From: Agrypnia vestita
Lineage: Eukaryota; Arthropoda; Insecta; Trichoptera; Phryganeidae
NCBI GenBank assembly: GCA_016648135.1
Contig: JADDOH010000141.1
Coordinates: 212,083-276,082 of the forward strand
Direction: 5' to 3'
Length of the DNA: 64,000 nucleotides
Shown: piece after piece, positions 35,274 to 47,242 of the stretch
Layout: each line of letters begins with the position of its first letter
How positions within the stretch are numbered: position 1 is the stretch's first letter
Notes under the pieces: generated by a model
The model's database searches: none
Seen by the model: only the letters and a program-made list of their open reading frames with translations
Told to the model about the DNA's origin: nothing
Translations under genes and position numbers: made by a program

Positions 35274-38200
35274 GTAAGTTCAGGTTTTGGGACACGAACT
35301 TGAGAACATAAAAGATATTTTATTTCAACTGTTTTATTTTTTTTTTGTTGCAATTTTAAATATTATATCATCTTCTTCAAAAATAGGAAAATAATTTTTT
35401 GGTAACATTTTTAATATAATTAATAAAATTGAACTTTGTTTTCAATACATAAGCGGTGAAAACAAAGTTAATTTTCATTAATTATATTATATTATCTTTT
35501 AAGGAAGTTTGTATTTTAAGAATAGGTCGTAAATATGTAAAATATGCGAGTATATTCAGATAATCAAATATTGATGTCAAATAGATATGAAATAATACAT
35601 GGTATTTAATATCGTATAGTGATAATTGTTATTTTGATAATGTGTTTCTCAGCAGGTTTAGCATAACCTAAGGATTAAGTTACCTTGAAATTAAAAAAAA
35701 AAACACGTTTCGTTATCTAATTTGCAATGAATTCATAATTATATTTATTTCAGATCGCAGTTCTGTGTAGCTTGCTGGCGGCGTGCAGCGCTGGTCTTCT
35801 TGGACATGGATCCGCCGTGTCCTCCCAGTCCATCGTGCGCCACGACGAATCGGGGCACCAGGGCTTCTCCAGCCACGGCTTGGACTACGCCAGCCAAGGA
35901 CTCGACTACTCCACGCAAGGTCTGGACGCTTCCAGCCAAGGACTCGGAGACTCTGGTCACGGACTCGAGTACTCCAGCCACGGCGCGGGCCTCGGATATT
36001 CTGGCCACGGACTCGGCTACTCTGCAGGCGTCCAGGACTATTCCGACTACGACTCCTCCAATAACGGTCTGGGATACCTGGGACACTCTCAAGGATACTC
36101 GGCCCCGTCGTACGCCCTGGGCCAGGGTCAGGCAGTGTCTTCTCAGTCGGTGGTGAAGCACTACACTCCATCCGTGGATCAGTACGCCCCGTCCTTGGGC
36201 CATGACCACGCCATTAAGTCAGCCCTTAGATATGAAGGAGCACACCACCACACGGATCACTACGTAAGTCGCTTCTTATTATTACGTTAATTAATTCACG
36301 TGAAATTCATTCAAGCCAAAAATATAATAACAATTTACATCCAACGATTAATAAAAAAACGTAAATAATAAACTTTTTGTTAAAAAATAAAAAAATTAAG
36401 ACAATATTAGAAATTTTCTCATTCAAAAAAATATACATATATATACTCAATACCGGGTGGTGCTTAACTGTTCAAATTGATACCCAAAACATAAATATAT
36501 ACTGATTGTATATACTGTATTGAATATTAAATATATTAACTGGATAATTTTCACAGTTTTGGAATTAATATAAACTATTAAAGAAAACATCTTATGAAGT
36601 AAATATATTAAATATCATTTATATACATTTTTCATAGTGAGTATATTTCAAATTATCAAATTAAAATATGTTATGGAAGTCTCACAGAGATGAAACTATT
36701 TATAAGAGAAATGAAAAAACATGTATGAAAGTCTTTTAATAGGATGTTAGCTGGCTTAAGTGATCTCTTTACACAATTTCATCGTAAGAACATCCACACA
36801 TGTGTTCTCAGAACACATTTTAATATAATAAAAATAAAAAAAATTTCAAGTTAACAACTTAATAGAAGCCAAATTCTTTTAGACTATTTTGAAATATTAC
36901 TCAAGAAACGGAACCACATAAACAATGTTCAGTTCAGCGACCCATTTTGAATAAAAAACGATATTTGTTTTGTTATCATATAAATACACTTATATGACCC
37001 CATTTTGTGTTGGAAAAATCACTGTTATTAACAATTTCCAGCTTGCTCATCAGTAGAAAAGATCGTGCAAGCGCGAAACCTCGACATTTAGAGCGAACAA
37101 TATAAACACGACGATGAGTTGATACAGATTTGATGAGGAGAAGATAAATAATTTAAATAGAGCAAAAGCGAGATCTCACATCATTAAACAAATTAATCAA
37201 AGCCACGATCTTCTTCTTCTTCTACCCCTTGTCCTACTGGGTCGCGGTCCCTGCACCGTGCACAAGGTTCCAACTTTTCCTATCTCGGGCTTCGCTCTCC
37301 ATGTCAGCCCAATTTAGTTGCAACCTTGCTTTGCAGCAGTCCTCCAACTGTTTCCGCCAGCTCCTCCTACGACGGCTCCTTGGTCTTGCCTGGAATATCC
37401 GCTTTGGTAGTCTATCTGCCGGCATCCGCAAGATATATCCCAGCCATCTTAACTGTGATGATAAACGTCAATAAGGGTTCTACTTCGAGACATTCCCTTA
37501 TTAGGGTATTTCTGATTCTATCCCTTCTGGTAACTCCTACTATTAGATCTCCTCGTGAAAATCTCATCTCGGCGGCCTGTAGCCTTGAGCGGGTTCCTTC
37601 GACCAAGATCCAGTACTCGTGAATATTCACTGCCAACTTTGCTCGCTGGCTAAGCTCCGCTTTTCCAAGTATAGGATAATACATGGATCGTGCTTTTTGG
37701 CTTCGGCTCCTATCCTCCTATCCAAATCACTTTCTTGTTTTCCATCATGAGATGTTATTACACCGAGTTATTTGAATGTTTTACCTATTTTAGATGTTTA
37801 TTCTGGCACGTTATCACGTAGCTATGGTAAAACAAAAAATAAGAGCTATTATTATGGATATATTTAAATATTGCCCAATCGAGTGCGAAAATTTACCCAG
37901 AATTTAACATGAAAATTGTGGGATCTATATACATAAACATATTATTTGTTTTAATGAAATAACAACTTACAATAACTTTATATATAAACATTTATAGATT
38001 CATAATTTTATTTAATAACTTTTTTTTTAGACATTGTTCTGGAACCGGTTGACGGAACTCAAGTGGCTATAAATTGGATTTGGTTAAATATATACATATC
38101 ATATTTAAGCCTATTTATTTTATCATATCGCATCAATTATTTTTTTAAGGATTCCAACACTTATAATAACCCCAATACCTAAGTCGATTTAAGGAACAAA

Positions 38201-41038
38201 AATACGCGTATAATAAATAAGTACAAGATATAAAATCATTTTACATTTGCTAAAAATCTATAACACATCATTGATACCAAACATATTGCTATTTTTGGGG
38301 TAGGATTATATCCAGTAGTAAAGCGACACGAAGAATGACAATAAAGCGAGTTAAAAATACCACCAATAAGATTCACAACACTAATACATTTTTACCCAAC
38401 ACATTATTACAAAGATCTAAAGTGTGGCAATCTTTATGTTTTGATTTTAATCATAGATTATTGGTAATCAAAGTTTTGAAATGTCGTCTTATAAATCTCC
38501 AGGCCTACCCATCCTACAAGTTCGGGTACGGAGTGTCCGACCACCACACTGGAGACCAGAAGAGCCAGTCAGAGGTCAGAGAAGGGGATGTGGTGAAGGG
38601 GCAGTACTCCCTCGTCGAGCCTGATGGCTCCATCAGGACCGTCCACTACACTGCCGATGACCACAGCGGGTAAGTTCTGGCAGGGTCATCAAATTCATTT
38701 TTATCGTTCTGGTGATATTATGCTAATAGTAAACTTGCAACGGGCATGTCCCTCGATATAACCAACTTTGATTCTTATGTACTACAAGAATCTGATAAAC
38801 ATTGCTTGTAACAATTATTTTTCATAGAAGCAGATTAAATGTTATGAAAGATTTCTGAAATTTAAATATTTGGTTTTATTTTTTAGCAAAAAACCAATTA
38901 CTGTTATAAGTAATAATATTCATGATGTCATCATTTTAAATGTATTTGATTATTTAAACAAAAGATTTAAAACATTAACATACTGTCCCAAATAAAAAAC
39001 AAAGACACTCTCTTAAGTTCCAAATTAAATAGTTAAATACATTTAAGTTCTTTTTTTTATAATAAAATTAATAATAATATAAATAAAATAAAATAGTTTA
39101 TATTATATACCTACAATTAAAGGTCACATTTAAGATAAAATTTATTTTCTGGTTGGAAATTAATGTGTATTTCTGCAATGGGATCCCAAACATCATGGTA
39201 GAATACTCCATAAAACTCAAACCAGAAGATTCTGCACGGCCGTAAAAATCTAGGAAAATTTTTAAATTCATAATTAACAGAAGTAGAAAACAAAATAATT
39301 CTCATATTGCGTAATATTTCTTTATTATCTACATAGGATATTTCTGTTGCTATGGAATGTATAATATTTTAATGCTTTAGTAGTCCCTCGAATTTGAAAA
39401 AATTTCTACTTATTAATATTTTCAAGTAATAGATGACCGCAATTTTTCAGTTATCTCTGAATCTGTGCCTTTAACTACGGTGACCGTTACAAGCTCACCT
39501 TATTTTCGTAAAAAAATATATAAAACCGATTTTATCTTTTTACTTTACCTATCAATATAAATCATTAAGAAAACATAAAAAACAATTATTAAATACCTAT
39601 ATAGAAATAAGAAAAAATAACAACAAATGCCTCTATTAATGTCATTAAAACAAACGTAATTATTTTGTACTGCCCATTGTAACTCGTGTGACTTTCCATC
39701 ACCTTTTAATCCCAGAAGAAAATGTGTCTTTTCATATATGACTCGAGAAACAATACAATACGCGGCCTGTCAGGTGAATACGTTATGGGAATATTGAGAA
39801 CATAACCACCCGAGCCCAGTTCCCACGGCTAACACGAGCCTTGCAATGGCACTCGCTATTACAGTATCATTACCTGTGTTATTTTACGCGCAGTTTAGTA
39901 TTTTTCAGCTATTACGGACACATAAAACGCAATCAAACAGGTGTACTCAAGGATATGCGGCAACGGATGCCATCACTCTTCAAAACATTCACACCAAAAA
40001 CTTATTTCGGAAAATCAAATGTTTTGTTTGTTAACAAGGAAATTACGCTTAATATATATGTGGGAATATAGAAAGGCGTTATGTGACGCATCAAAGTAGG
40101 AGATTTAAATATGAACATCTGAACAACACAAGAAAGTCTGAAAATAATAGTTTCAATTATGTTGTTTGGATACCATGTTCACCCGTTGGAAAATACAATT
40201 TAAAAAATACATAATATGTGCGGTATAAAAACAAAGGTAACAGCCAAAATATTTTAAAAAAATTTGGATTACTAATTTAAAATGTACCTACTCAATTCTA
40301 GATTGTATGTATCTATTCCTTCCACAATCGTGTTTCCTATAAATTTTTACACTGTTTCCTTTAAAATCGCGAATTCAGTACGTTATAAATTAGTAATCCT
40401 CGATGACTGCATTCCATTTTTTTACATTGCTGCCTATCTTTTATACCCCACACATGAAAAATTCAGCTACATCACATTACAATTAAAATAAAAAATAAAG
40501 ACCTTAAATAAAGCTGTATGGATGCCAAAGAATCTTCGAATAAGTTGCGATAATGTGGAAAAAATCTGAAATCCTATATATCCAGAAACTAGGTAATCCG
40601 GTTTATGGTACATTTAAAAAAGGTTTCTTAAAAAAATATTCGCTATTCTAATAGAATATTTTCATAAATGGAGAATGTCAATCTACAAAGTTGCTCAACC
40701 AATTGAAAAAATACATTTATTTTTATTTTAAAAAATTAGAGATTAATTTCAATAATCAATATGTTGTTTAACTTCTAAGACCAAAACGATAAGGAAAAAA
40801 AATCCAAAAATTCTAAAAAAAAAAACACAAACATTTTTATTATTCAATATTTCTGCACCTTGCTCCGGGAACACATTTTTTAATAGATATATTTATGTCC
40901 TTGAGCAATCTACGTCTAGAAATAAAATATTTATATAATTAATTTTTCTATGTATGTAATATATTAATGAACATTTTCTTTTTTTTCAGATTCCAAGCGG
41001 TAGTACACAAAACTCCCGGAGTTCACAGTAAATGGTAG
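35262..41038 (+). CDS. Cuticle protein, RR-2 type (gene 3), 4 coding exons, 245 aa
   Basis: Coding exons are 35262-35273, 35754-36263, 38503-38669 and 40990-41038; the joined frame is 738 nt. A signal peptide (1-17, [17 protein letters not shown]) precedes an N-terminal motif [13 protein letters not shown]. Next comes a Gly/Ser/Asp/Tyr-rich stretch with a heptad-like unit GLDYASQ repeated with variation about seven times, then a second [11 protein letters not shown] motif and a His-rich linker. The RR-2 domain (175-235) begins [20 protein letters not shown] and carries [20 protein letters not shown]. The tail is only [10 protein letters not shown]. The Gly/Ser/Tyr repeat is quite unlike the Ala/Pro repeats of genes 1 and 2. 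Secretion and chitin binding are expected from the family. Intron 2 carries an antisense LINE relic and an M2 element; intron 3 carries an M1 element downstream of AT-rich DNA. Confidence 0.9.
35375..35510. repeat. Foldback family M3, internally deleted copy in gene 3 intron 1
   Basis: TAATATAATTAATAAAATTG then AACTTTGTTTTCA is mirrored by TGAAAACAAAGTT then AATTTTCATTAATTATATTA, with a loop of about 12 nt. The central AACATGTTTCAAAGCC part of the family is absent. Confidence 0.6.
35754..36263 (+). CDS. Gene 3 coding exon 2
   Basis: Acceptor TTATTTCAG, donor TAC|GTAAGT, 510 nt, phase 0 at both ends. It encodes the signal-peptide core, both AVSSQS motifs and the Gly/Ser/Asp/Tyr heptads. The long open frames on the opposite strand here are shadows of its codon bias. 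Confidence 0.92.
36660..36835 (+). mobile_element. M2 element copy in gene 3 intron 2
   Basis: GTTATGGAAGTCTCACAGAG, TGAAACTATTTATAAGAG, AGCTGGCTTAAGTGATC, TTTCATCGTAAGAACATCC and TGTGTTCTCAGAACAC in family order. The CAGGGCTTACGACC block is deleted. Confidence 0.6.
37215..37720 (-). mobile_element. Non-LTR retrotransposon relic, antisense, in gene 3 intron 2
   Basis: Minus-strand frames 37684-37412 and 37431-37234 together read like a LINE C-terminal end: [33 protein letters not shown], then [12 protein letters not shown] and [13 protein letters not shown], with a frame change between. This is a different family or region from the 21.4-kb relic. It is defective by frameshift and truncation. 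Confidence 0.75.
38503..38669 (+). CDS. Gene 3 coding exon 3 (RR-2 domain)
   Basis: 167 nt, acceptor TCTCCAG, donor AGCGG|GTAAGT, phase 0 to 2. It encodes [20 protein letters not shown] and [18 protein letters not shown]. The frame stays open upstream into the intron to 38335, but that is not coding: the acceptor and the homologous exons fix the border. Confidence 0.92.
40208..40460. mobile_element. MITE family M1, copy 4, in gene 3 intron 3
   Basis: It starts GCGGTATAAAAACAAAGGTA and ends CATTGCTGCC, ATCTTTTATACCCCACACAT. Internally, TAGTAATCCTCGATGACTGC is well preserved. Both termini are present, about 250 bp. Confidence 0.65.
40990..41038 (+). CDS. Gene 3 coding exon 4
   Basis: The acceptor TTTTTTCAG is followed by [15 protein letters not shown] and TAG at 41036-41038. 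Confidence 0.88.
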
Positions 41039-41170
41039 TACATTTATATACAAAAGCTACCCGGGCCAGTTAGTTACCTGATGCTTCATATTGATGCCTT
41101 TACGTACCAGTACTTTATTATAACATTAAAATAATTTAATCTTTTATATGCTGTAATATTTTATACCAAG

Positions 41171-41176
41171 AATAAA
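41171..41176 (+). terminator. Polyadenylation signal of gene 3
   Basis: Canonical AATAAA, 133 nt downstream of the stop codon. Confidence 0.65.
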
Positions 41177-42109
41177 TCTTTAAAAATATCTAACATATGC
41201 ACTTTTTAATAAAAAATTCCTTTAAAATTTGATAATATTGATTAATGTATATAGAACCATAGATAAAAATTTATCTGTTGTAGAAAGCGCTTCAAATTAG
41301 CATAGCAAATAATTGAAAAAACATGGCCATCGCTGAATTTTCAATTCTTCGGAAATCATATCACACCCATCTCCTGACAAATAATTGTGCTTATTTATTT
41401 ATTTTTTGTACGGTACGGAGTACCATTAATAAGAATATGTACATAAAGGAGTGATTTTTTTTAAAATATATACCTGAAAATTGTAACATAAAAGAAAAGT
41501 TTTACAAAATATATCGACAACTCAAGTAATATAAAGAGTAGATAAATATGATGTGAATAATTACAATAAATAGTAACTAAAATTAGAAAACCAAAGAATA
41601 AATGTAAGATATAAAGTAGAACAAAAATTATGCTAAAATTTTACGTAGCAAATTAAAAACAAATTCAAGTAATAAACACATAAGGTAAATAGGTACCTAC
41701 AACACAAATAAATAAATATAAATTATAGAATATGGACATTATCTGATAGAGATTGCTTAAAATTAATTAATGAATTAGAAAAAATAGCTGATAGGTATGT
41801 ACCAATTTATGAAAACTTCTGATATAAATTGTAGGGATAATTTTTTGACACTAGCGCAGTTAAATAATATACTTAGCCTAGTGCCTCCAGAGGCAATGTG
41901 ATGTGACAAATTAATATTTTTTAATAATTTTGCAAGGTAATGGAATAGAATTTTATTCTATAGGTTGAATAATTCGTAAGAATATCTATATATATATATA
42001 TATATATATACATCAAAAAGAATATTGCTTAATACTCCACAATAAATATAGAAGTATCATACCGGGAGCGAAATCTATGTATAGCGCCTTGAAATATATG
42101 GATAATTCC

Positions 42110-42395
42110 CATTTGAAACATTTAAATAACTTTCTAAAATTCGATTTGTGGATATTCTTACAATGGAATTAGTGTACGTCGCATTGTGTAGAGTGAAGCC
42201 AGCTCATACAGGTTGTAAGCCCTGAGCTATCGTACAAAAGAATTCCATATATGTTACTCATATAAATAACTTCATCACTTTGAGACTTCTATAATCTATC
42301 TTAATTTAATAATAATCCCGCAGTAGATAAATCCAGTAATTATGTTCTCAGAACGTACATAAAAAAATTTTGTTAATTTTATATATATTATACAT
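42110..42395 (-). mobile_element. M2 element, long partial copy
   Basis: GTGGATATTCTTACAATGGA, ATTGTGTAGAGTGAAGCCAG, CAGGTTGTAAGCCCTGAGC, GAGACTTCTATAATCTATCT, then the adjoining block GCAGTAGATAAATCCAGTAA and TTATGTTCTCAGAACGTACA. It shows the extended right flank clearly. Confidence 0.6.
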
Positions 42396-42437
42396 GTATA
42401 TAATATAATATATATAATTATATATCTTGTATATATC

Positions 42438-42610
42438 GAGTAGCTTGTTTGGTCTTGTGTTAGGACACTGGCCTCGTGATCCAAAGGGTGGGGTTCGATC
42501 CTCACTCCAGACTAGCAATTAGTCTATTTTCATAGTACAGCGCTTAGCTTGTTTGAAAATAGTAAGAATATTGATGTGACACGTATTCCGTGTTCACATC
42601 TCTATTTTTT

Positions 42611-42625
<15 letters not shown>
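42438..42625 (+). mobile_element. tRNA-derived SINE family S1, copy C
   Basis: GAGTAGCTTGTTTGGTCTTG, TTAGGACACTGGCCTCGTGA, GGGTTCGATCCTCACTCCAG (B box), ATTGATGTGACACGTATTCC and CATCTCTATT, with a poly-A tail. It is flanked on both sides by (AT)n tracts. Confidence 0.8.
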
Positions 42626-42642
<17 letters not shown>

Positions 42643-42659
42643 TATATATAGCTAATATA

Positions 42660-43030
42660 TTAAATAAAGAAACCCGTGTTTCCCTACCCGCCAAGTTATC
42701 TCCACAACCAGCCACAACCACCCACCCGTGGTTATGGTGGTGGGTAGCCCTTGGTGTCACATCGAAAATATGCGCGCTGACTGTTTCGGTGAGTCTTGAA
42801 GGTTCTGGAAAATCCTGCTATAGAAAGTTCTGGAAGGAGAAGGTTCTAGAAAACTCCCGAAAGTTCTATAAGGTTCTAAACTGAGTGGCGGAACGTGTCA
42901 GTGTGTCTAAAAGGTTCCTGTATATTCGAATTTCTTGAAAATTCTGGAAGGTGAATGTTCTAGAAGGTTCGCGAAAGTTCTATGACGATCCAAACAGTGT
43001 TCTAAAAGCTACGCGTGTGAGGCCGCGCGG
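42660..43030. promoter_or_regulatory. GC-rich patch with dense heat-shock-element-like arrays
   Basis: GAA and TTC units alternate at 5-bp spacing. GAA42798-TTC42803-GAA42808 and GAA42823-TTC42828-GAA42833 are perfect trimers. GAA42839-TTC42844-GAA42849 is a third. TTC42932-GAA42937-TTC42942-GAA42947 is a tetramer, and six units start at 42953, 42958, 42963, 42968, 42973 and 42978. This is the binding grammar of heat shock factor. No gene follows in either direction within reach, so it may be part of a transposon or a lost promoter. Binding is inference. Confidence 0.5.
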
Positions 43031-44439
43031 GCTTATTTATATATATATTTATATTTATATATATTATTATTAATGTATTATTCAAATTTATTGTAAGTAT
43101 GGTGTTATTTAATGTTACAAACTTTCAATACGTTTTTAACGATAATCTGGGAAATGCAAATTCTCCTGAAAATAATTGATCCATTTCCTAACTAATTCAT
43201 AATTACATACATTCTGATCACGATAACTTGTGAAATTATGATTGAATTTCTCATGATTTAATGAAACTCTGGTAAATTCCATTGGCCGCAAAGCTTGAAG
43301 CAATTAATTGATTATTGAGTCGGCTGCTCGATCGTTGAAATAAACATTTTTCAATCCCACTAAGTTGTCTGTGTTTATTATAGTTGATAAAGATGTAATT
43401 GCTTATATTCGAAAATTATATATTTGTACCTAATGCTTTCATAAAGATTGTTAAAACGGTGATAAAATGTTCATAGTGAAGTGGTTTATAGTGACAAAAT
43501 TACTCGTTTCATACATAAAAATATTTAATATTGCATATTGCTTATAATAAATTATTCATATTTGAACTATATTACTATGTCGAAAATTTCTTAATATTGG
43601 AACCTGCACAGCGCCCACATTTTAATTGATCGTTCTCGTAAAATTCGTAAAGTCAGTAATCAAATTTCTTCCTGGTAATAATAATTGAAGGCTTTGGTGG
43701 ATAACGCGTTATGCGACATTCTTTCATAACATTTTCAATATCCTTATTCTGTCACAAATAAGAAAACATAAAATGGATGAATGATTTTAGTGACAGACAT
43801 GAATAAATTATTCAGTGAGCAAAATTATTTTATTTTAAGAAATACCAGAAGAATGACTGAAAACTTAATTAATTATAAACTTTGTAGATAATGTTTTGTA
43901 GTATTATGTATGATATATTAATCTCGAGTAACTTCCCTCTTTAACTTCTTCAATTATTTCCTGTAATGTAACGAAATTTATTATTTTTATATATCTCCTA
44001 TGACAAAAATAATTATCATTATTTATGAATATTATACTGGTTGTGGTATAATTCACCTGTTAAAAAGTGAATTCCACTTATAAAGTGAGCATGCAGTCAA
44101 TTTATTCAAGTATAATTAAGTAAGTAAGTAAATAAGTAAGCAAGTATAATTATATTTTTGAGATAATAATCTTATATTAAATTATTATTATCTGATAGAA
44201 TATTGCGTAAATAAAACATGTATAATTTGTACAAAAACGTCAAATGAACGTAATATGTTACTGACCCGAACGTTCTGTGGAAAAATAAAATTAGTTTTAA
44301 ATTTTACCAAAAAAGTTAAAATTCATTAATAATTTGCAAATTAATTGATGCAAAGCTTAAATATTGCGTACTTTAAATTAAAAACATTTTAATAGAAAAA
44401 TTTAGACTACTTCGATTATGTTCAAAGTTTTAAGAAGCC

Positions 44440-44700
44440 GATACTGTATTTTATCCCCTGAAGGACATTAATCAAGATACCCGTATATAATAGAGGTCTC
44501 ATAGAGACAAAGCTGTTTTTATATGGAAAAGTAGATGTGGAATTCTTTTTTGGATGTTTATAAGGCCTATCGTACGGTTGACTTACGTGAACACTTTACA
44601 AAATGTAACGTTTACCAATTCCACCCATGATAGACTTCCACATCTATCAAAATTTTTGGAAGTTGCATATATGTTTAACTTTTTTTATCATTTTTTTTTT
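44440..44700 (+). mobile_element. M2-related element, diverged copy
   Basis: AATAGAGGTCTCATAGAGAC, AAAGCTGTTTTTATATGGAA, ACGTGAACACTTTACAAAAT and ACCAATTCCACCCATGATAG. It shares a left flank (ATGTTCAAA, TTTTAAGAA, ACTGTATTTTAT) with the copy at 45055, so both belong to one subfamily. Confidence 0.55.
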
Positions 44701-45054
44701 GATACTTATTGATAGATACGTATGCCAAACTGCACAGAAGTTTTAGGGCACCTTGCACACTTTGTTTCAAATGTGAGTTGTATTTTTGTGACGGCCACCT
44801 TGTGGTCAAAAATTAGTCATTCCCATGAACCAGTACAGAAATCACCGTTGTTAATGAGATGTCTGTATTTTTAATTTGGAGTTTTTAAAGCAATATCCTT
44901 TGTATATGTATATGACATTCTTCTGAATTATTAATATCGTACTAGGATACACCTGGAAATTACTTCAATTTTCTTATACCTTTTTAGACTATTTTTTACA
45001 TATTTGGAATATGTTCAAATTTTTAAGAACATAATACTGGATTTTATTTCCAGG

Positions 45055-45665
45055 GAGGCATCATTATTGGGATGTCTCATAGACATTAAGCTATTTTTTA
45101 TATGGAAAGGCATGAAGATATGGTAGTGTATCATGGGTGGAATTGGTGAATGTTACAATGTGTATAGTGATCACTTATACCAGCTATACGAAAGGTCGTA
45201 AGCCATATGAACACTCAAAAAAGATTTCCATACCTACATTCTCATATACAAAGTGGCTTTGTCTCTATAAGGCCGGCGCCACACTAGGCGTATCTTCCGT
45301 CGCGTCTTTGACGCCGCGGAACGCCGCTATATTTCTTTCCATAAAATATGCCCTTATCGAACATACTACTCGGATCATTGGTCGTTCCGCTACGCGCTGC
45401 GGAAAGCTCGCTTCGGCGTCTGTTCGGTTCTCCGCCCGCGGAACTTACGTCATCTGTGACGTTGCGTCTCGTGTTTTTTAATGCAACGCACCACATTCGA
45501 CGGATTGTTCGCACGTGTGTTTGTTCTCCGCGCTGTCCGCCGCGGAATATTGTATGTGACTATTAAATTCGGTTGCGGATTTGACGCGACCAAAGAGATG
45601 CGGCATAAGATACGCTTAGTGTGGCGCCGGCCTAAGACATCTATAATATACCTATGTTGATATCT
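45055..45665. mobile_element. M2-related element interrupted by a MITE
   Basis: The left arm GGGATGTCTCATAGACATTA at about 45069 is mirrored by TTTGTCTCTATAA ending at 45270. The sequence then resumes at 45633 as TAAGACATCTATAATATACC. Other copies read GTCTCT.TGA.A..TCTATAAT without a break, so 45271-45635 is an insertion into this element. Confidence 0.7.
45271..45632. mobile_element. GC-rich MITE, PIF/Harbinger type, TAA duplication
   Basis: The terminal inverted repeats are 26 bp with one mismatch, starting GGCCGGCGCCACACTA and ending TAGTGTGGCGCCGGCC. It is flanked by TAA at 45268-45270 and TAA at 45633-45635. A 3-bp TWA duplication is typical of PIF/Harbinger transposons. Length is 362 bp. 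Open frames inside are products of its GC-rich composition and have no transposase motifs. Confidence 0.8.
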
Positions 45666-46871
45666 AATTATATCTTACTTTTTTCAATATTGAATCTTTT
45701 AAAGTAGATTTACAGGTATCCAAAATGTGGGATTAAAAATTTGGCTTTAATCGTTTTGTCTTTTCCTACAGGCGTTTAAATATATATTTTATGTAAATAA
45801 TTTTAGTTATCACTGCGAAGATTTGAATACAAACAAAAAAATTTATGATCACCACAAAATGCTATACTCAAAGCTATCAAGAGTAATAAAGGAAGAGAGA
45901 ATTGAACTAAAAATAAAAATACGAAAGACGAAAACCAAAAATATGAACAAGATAATAAATAATAATTGTATAATACTATATAATCCCCTGGCCTCTTATC
46001 GTCCATTTTATTCCTAATACCGTCTAGAAATACTCGTTCATAAACCATATTTCATTGAAATAAAACCAATAGGATCTATTCATCAATAATAAACTACCAT
46101 TGACAGATGTAGGTAATGAGCATGCACAATTTGCAGACATTCTTCATGTGAATTTGAGTCGCTACCGGTATATGCTCAAAAATAATTTCTCTGTTAATAT
46201 ATTCGCTTTATCATTGTTTTGTAAATGTTATTTTAATATATGATTTTGTTCATTGTTTTTTTTCTCGTTACACTTTTTTCGAGAGTTTAAAGTTTTCGTT
46301 ATTTAAACTCCCGATATTTCAAGTAAATATTATTACTTATTCTCAAGTGCCTTTTGTTCAGAATCCTGCCTTAAACTGAAGAACAATATATAATATAATA
46401 TAATAATAATAAGCTCGACCCTTCGAAGCATAAGCCAAAATGAAAGTGATCATACGTAATTAATATTATTTGTTTATTTGTTCTTATTTTATTGTAGGGG
46501 GATTTTAATGTCGAGTTTACTCTTAACGTAAAAGGTATAAAACCGTTGAAATAAATAAATAAATGTCCCCAGGAATTAATAGCAGTATTCTCAAAGATTG
46601 ATTGATATGAATCCAAACTGTTGTGATTGATTACGATAGATGTCATTCAAAGTTTTTTTAAATCTTTTCGTTTTTTGTTACATAATTCATTTTACATGAA
46701 AATAAATATGATAATTTGAATGTAGTTACAAATCATTTTACTACATAATATATGAGAATATTATTATTATTCTTTCAAAAACACGAGCAAAAAAGATAAC
46801 TTTTTTAATTTAAATATTTAATGTTTATGTGTATTTTTTATTTCTGAACAATTGGAATCCCCAATATTTCA

Positions 46872-46877
46872 TTTATT
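46872..46877 (-). terminator. Possible polyadenylation signal of gene 4
   Basis: AATAAA on the minus strand, about 300 nt beyond the stop codon. It is the nearest canonical hexamer I found and is weakly supported. Confidence 0.3.
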
Positions 46878-47172
46878 TCCAGAAATTTAAAAATAATGGT
46901 GTTATCTTTTCTCAATATTTTTTACATTATATAATTAATTTGTCTGGTGAATTATTTTTTACATTATTATCACTACTTGATTTTATAAACCAAGTTCGTA
47001 GGGTAGGAAGGAATGGGTGGACTTTAGGACTTAACTAAAGTAAGAAAAACAATGGTTGTTTTTTACAAATGTATTATTGGCATTTTCAAAGAGGTATAAA
47101 AGCTTATATAACAATTAAATTAGGATTTATATGAATTCGATAATCTCAAGTGGTACAAATTGCTTCGGTCGT

Positions 47173-47242
47173 TTAATGGTAATGTCCATGATGAGCAACA
47201 ACTGGATGGGTATTCTGAGTACGATGGACCACTGCGTTGAAA
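47173..47242 (-). CDS. Gene 4 coding exon 4
   Basis: The acceptor is TTTTTCAG. It encodes [20 protein letters not shown] and TAA (47175-47173). Confidence 0.9.

Larger units (their letters stand above)
41177..46871. other. Convergent intergenic region between genes 3 and 4
   Basis: No gene is supported. It holds two (AT)n tracts (about 41987-42011 and 42622-42645), M2 copies, SINE copy C, the GC-rich heat-shock-element-like patch, a (TAAG)n tract at about 44117-44142 and the PIF/Harbinger-type MITE. Confidence 0.5.

Noticed and set aside
35713..36209. Two long minus-strand open frames (152 and 154 codons) across gene 3 exon 2
   Set aside because: They are shadows of the GC-rich, biased codons of the real exon; they have no splice logic or domain, and the plus-strand exon fits the family plan exactly.
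38335..38502. Open frame extending upstream of the gene 3 RR exon
   Set aside because: It is intron sequence that happens to stay open; TCTCCAG at 38496-38502 is the acceptor and the other four genes start the exon at the same residue.
45137..45481. 114-codon plus-strand frame
   Set aside because: It crosses the junction between the M2 element and the inserted GC-rich MITE; a fused reading frame across an insertion border is accidental.
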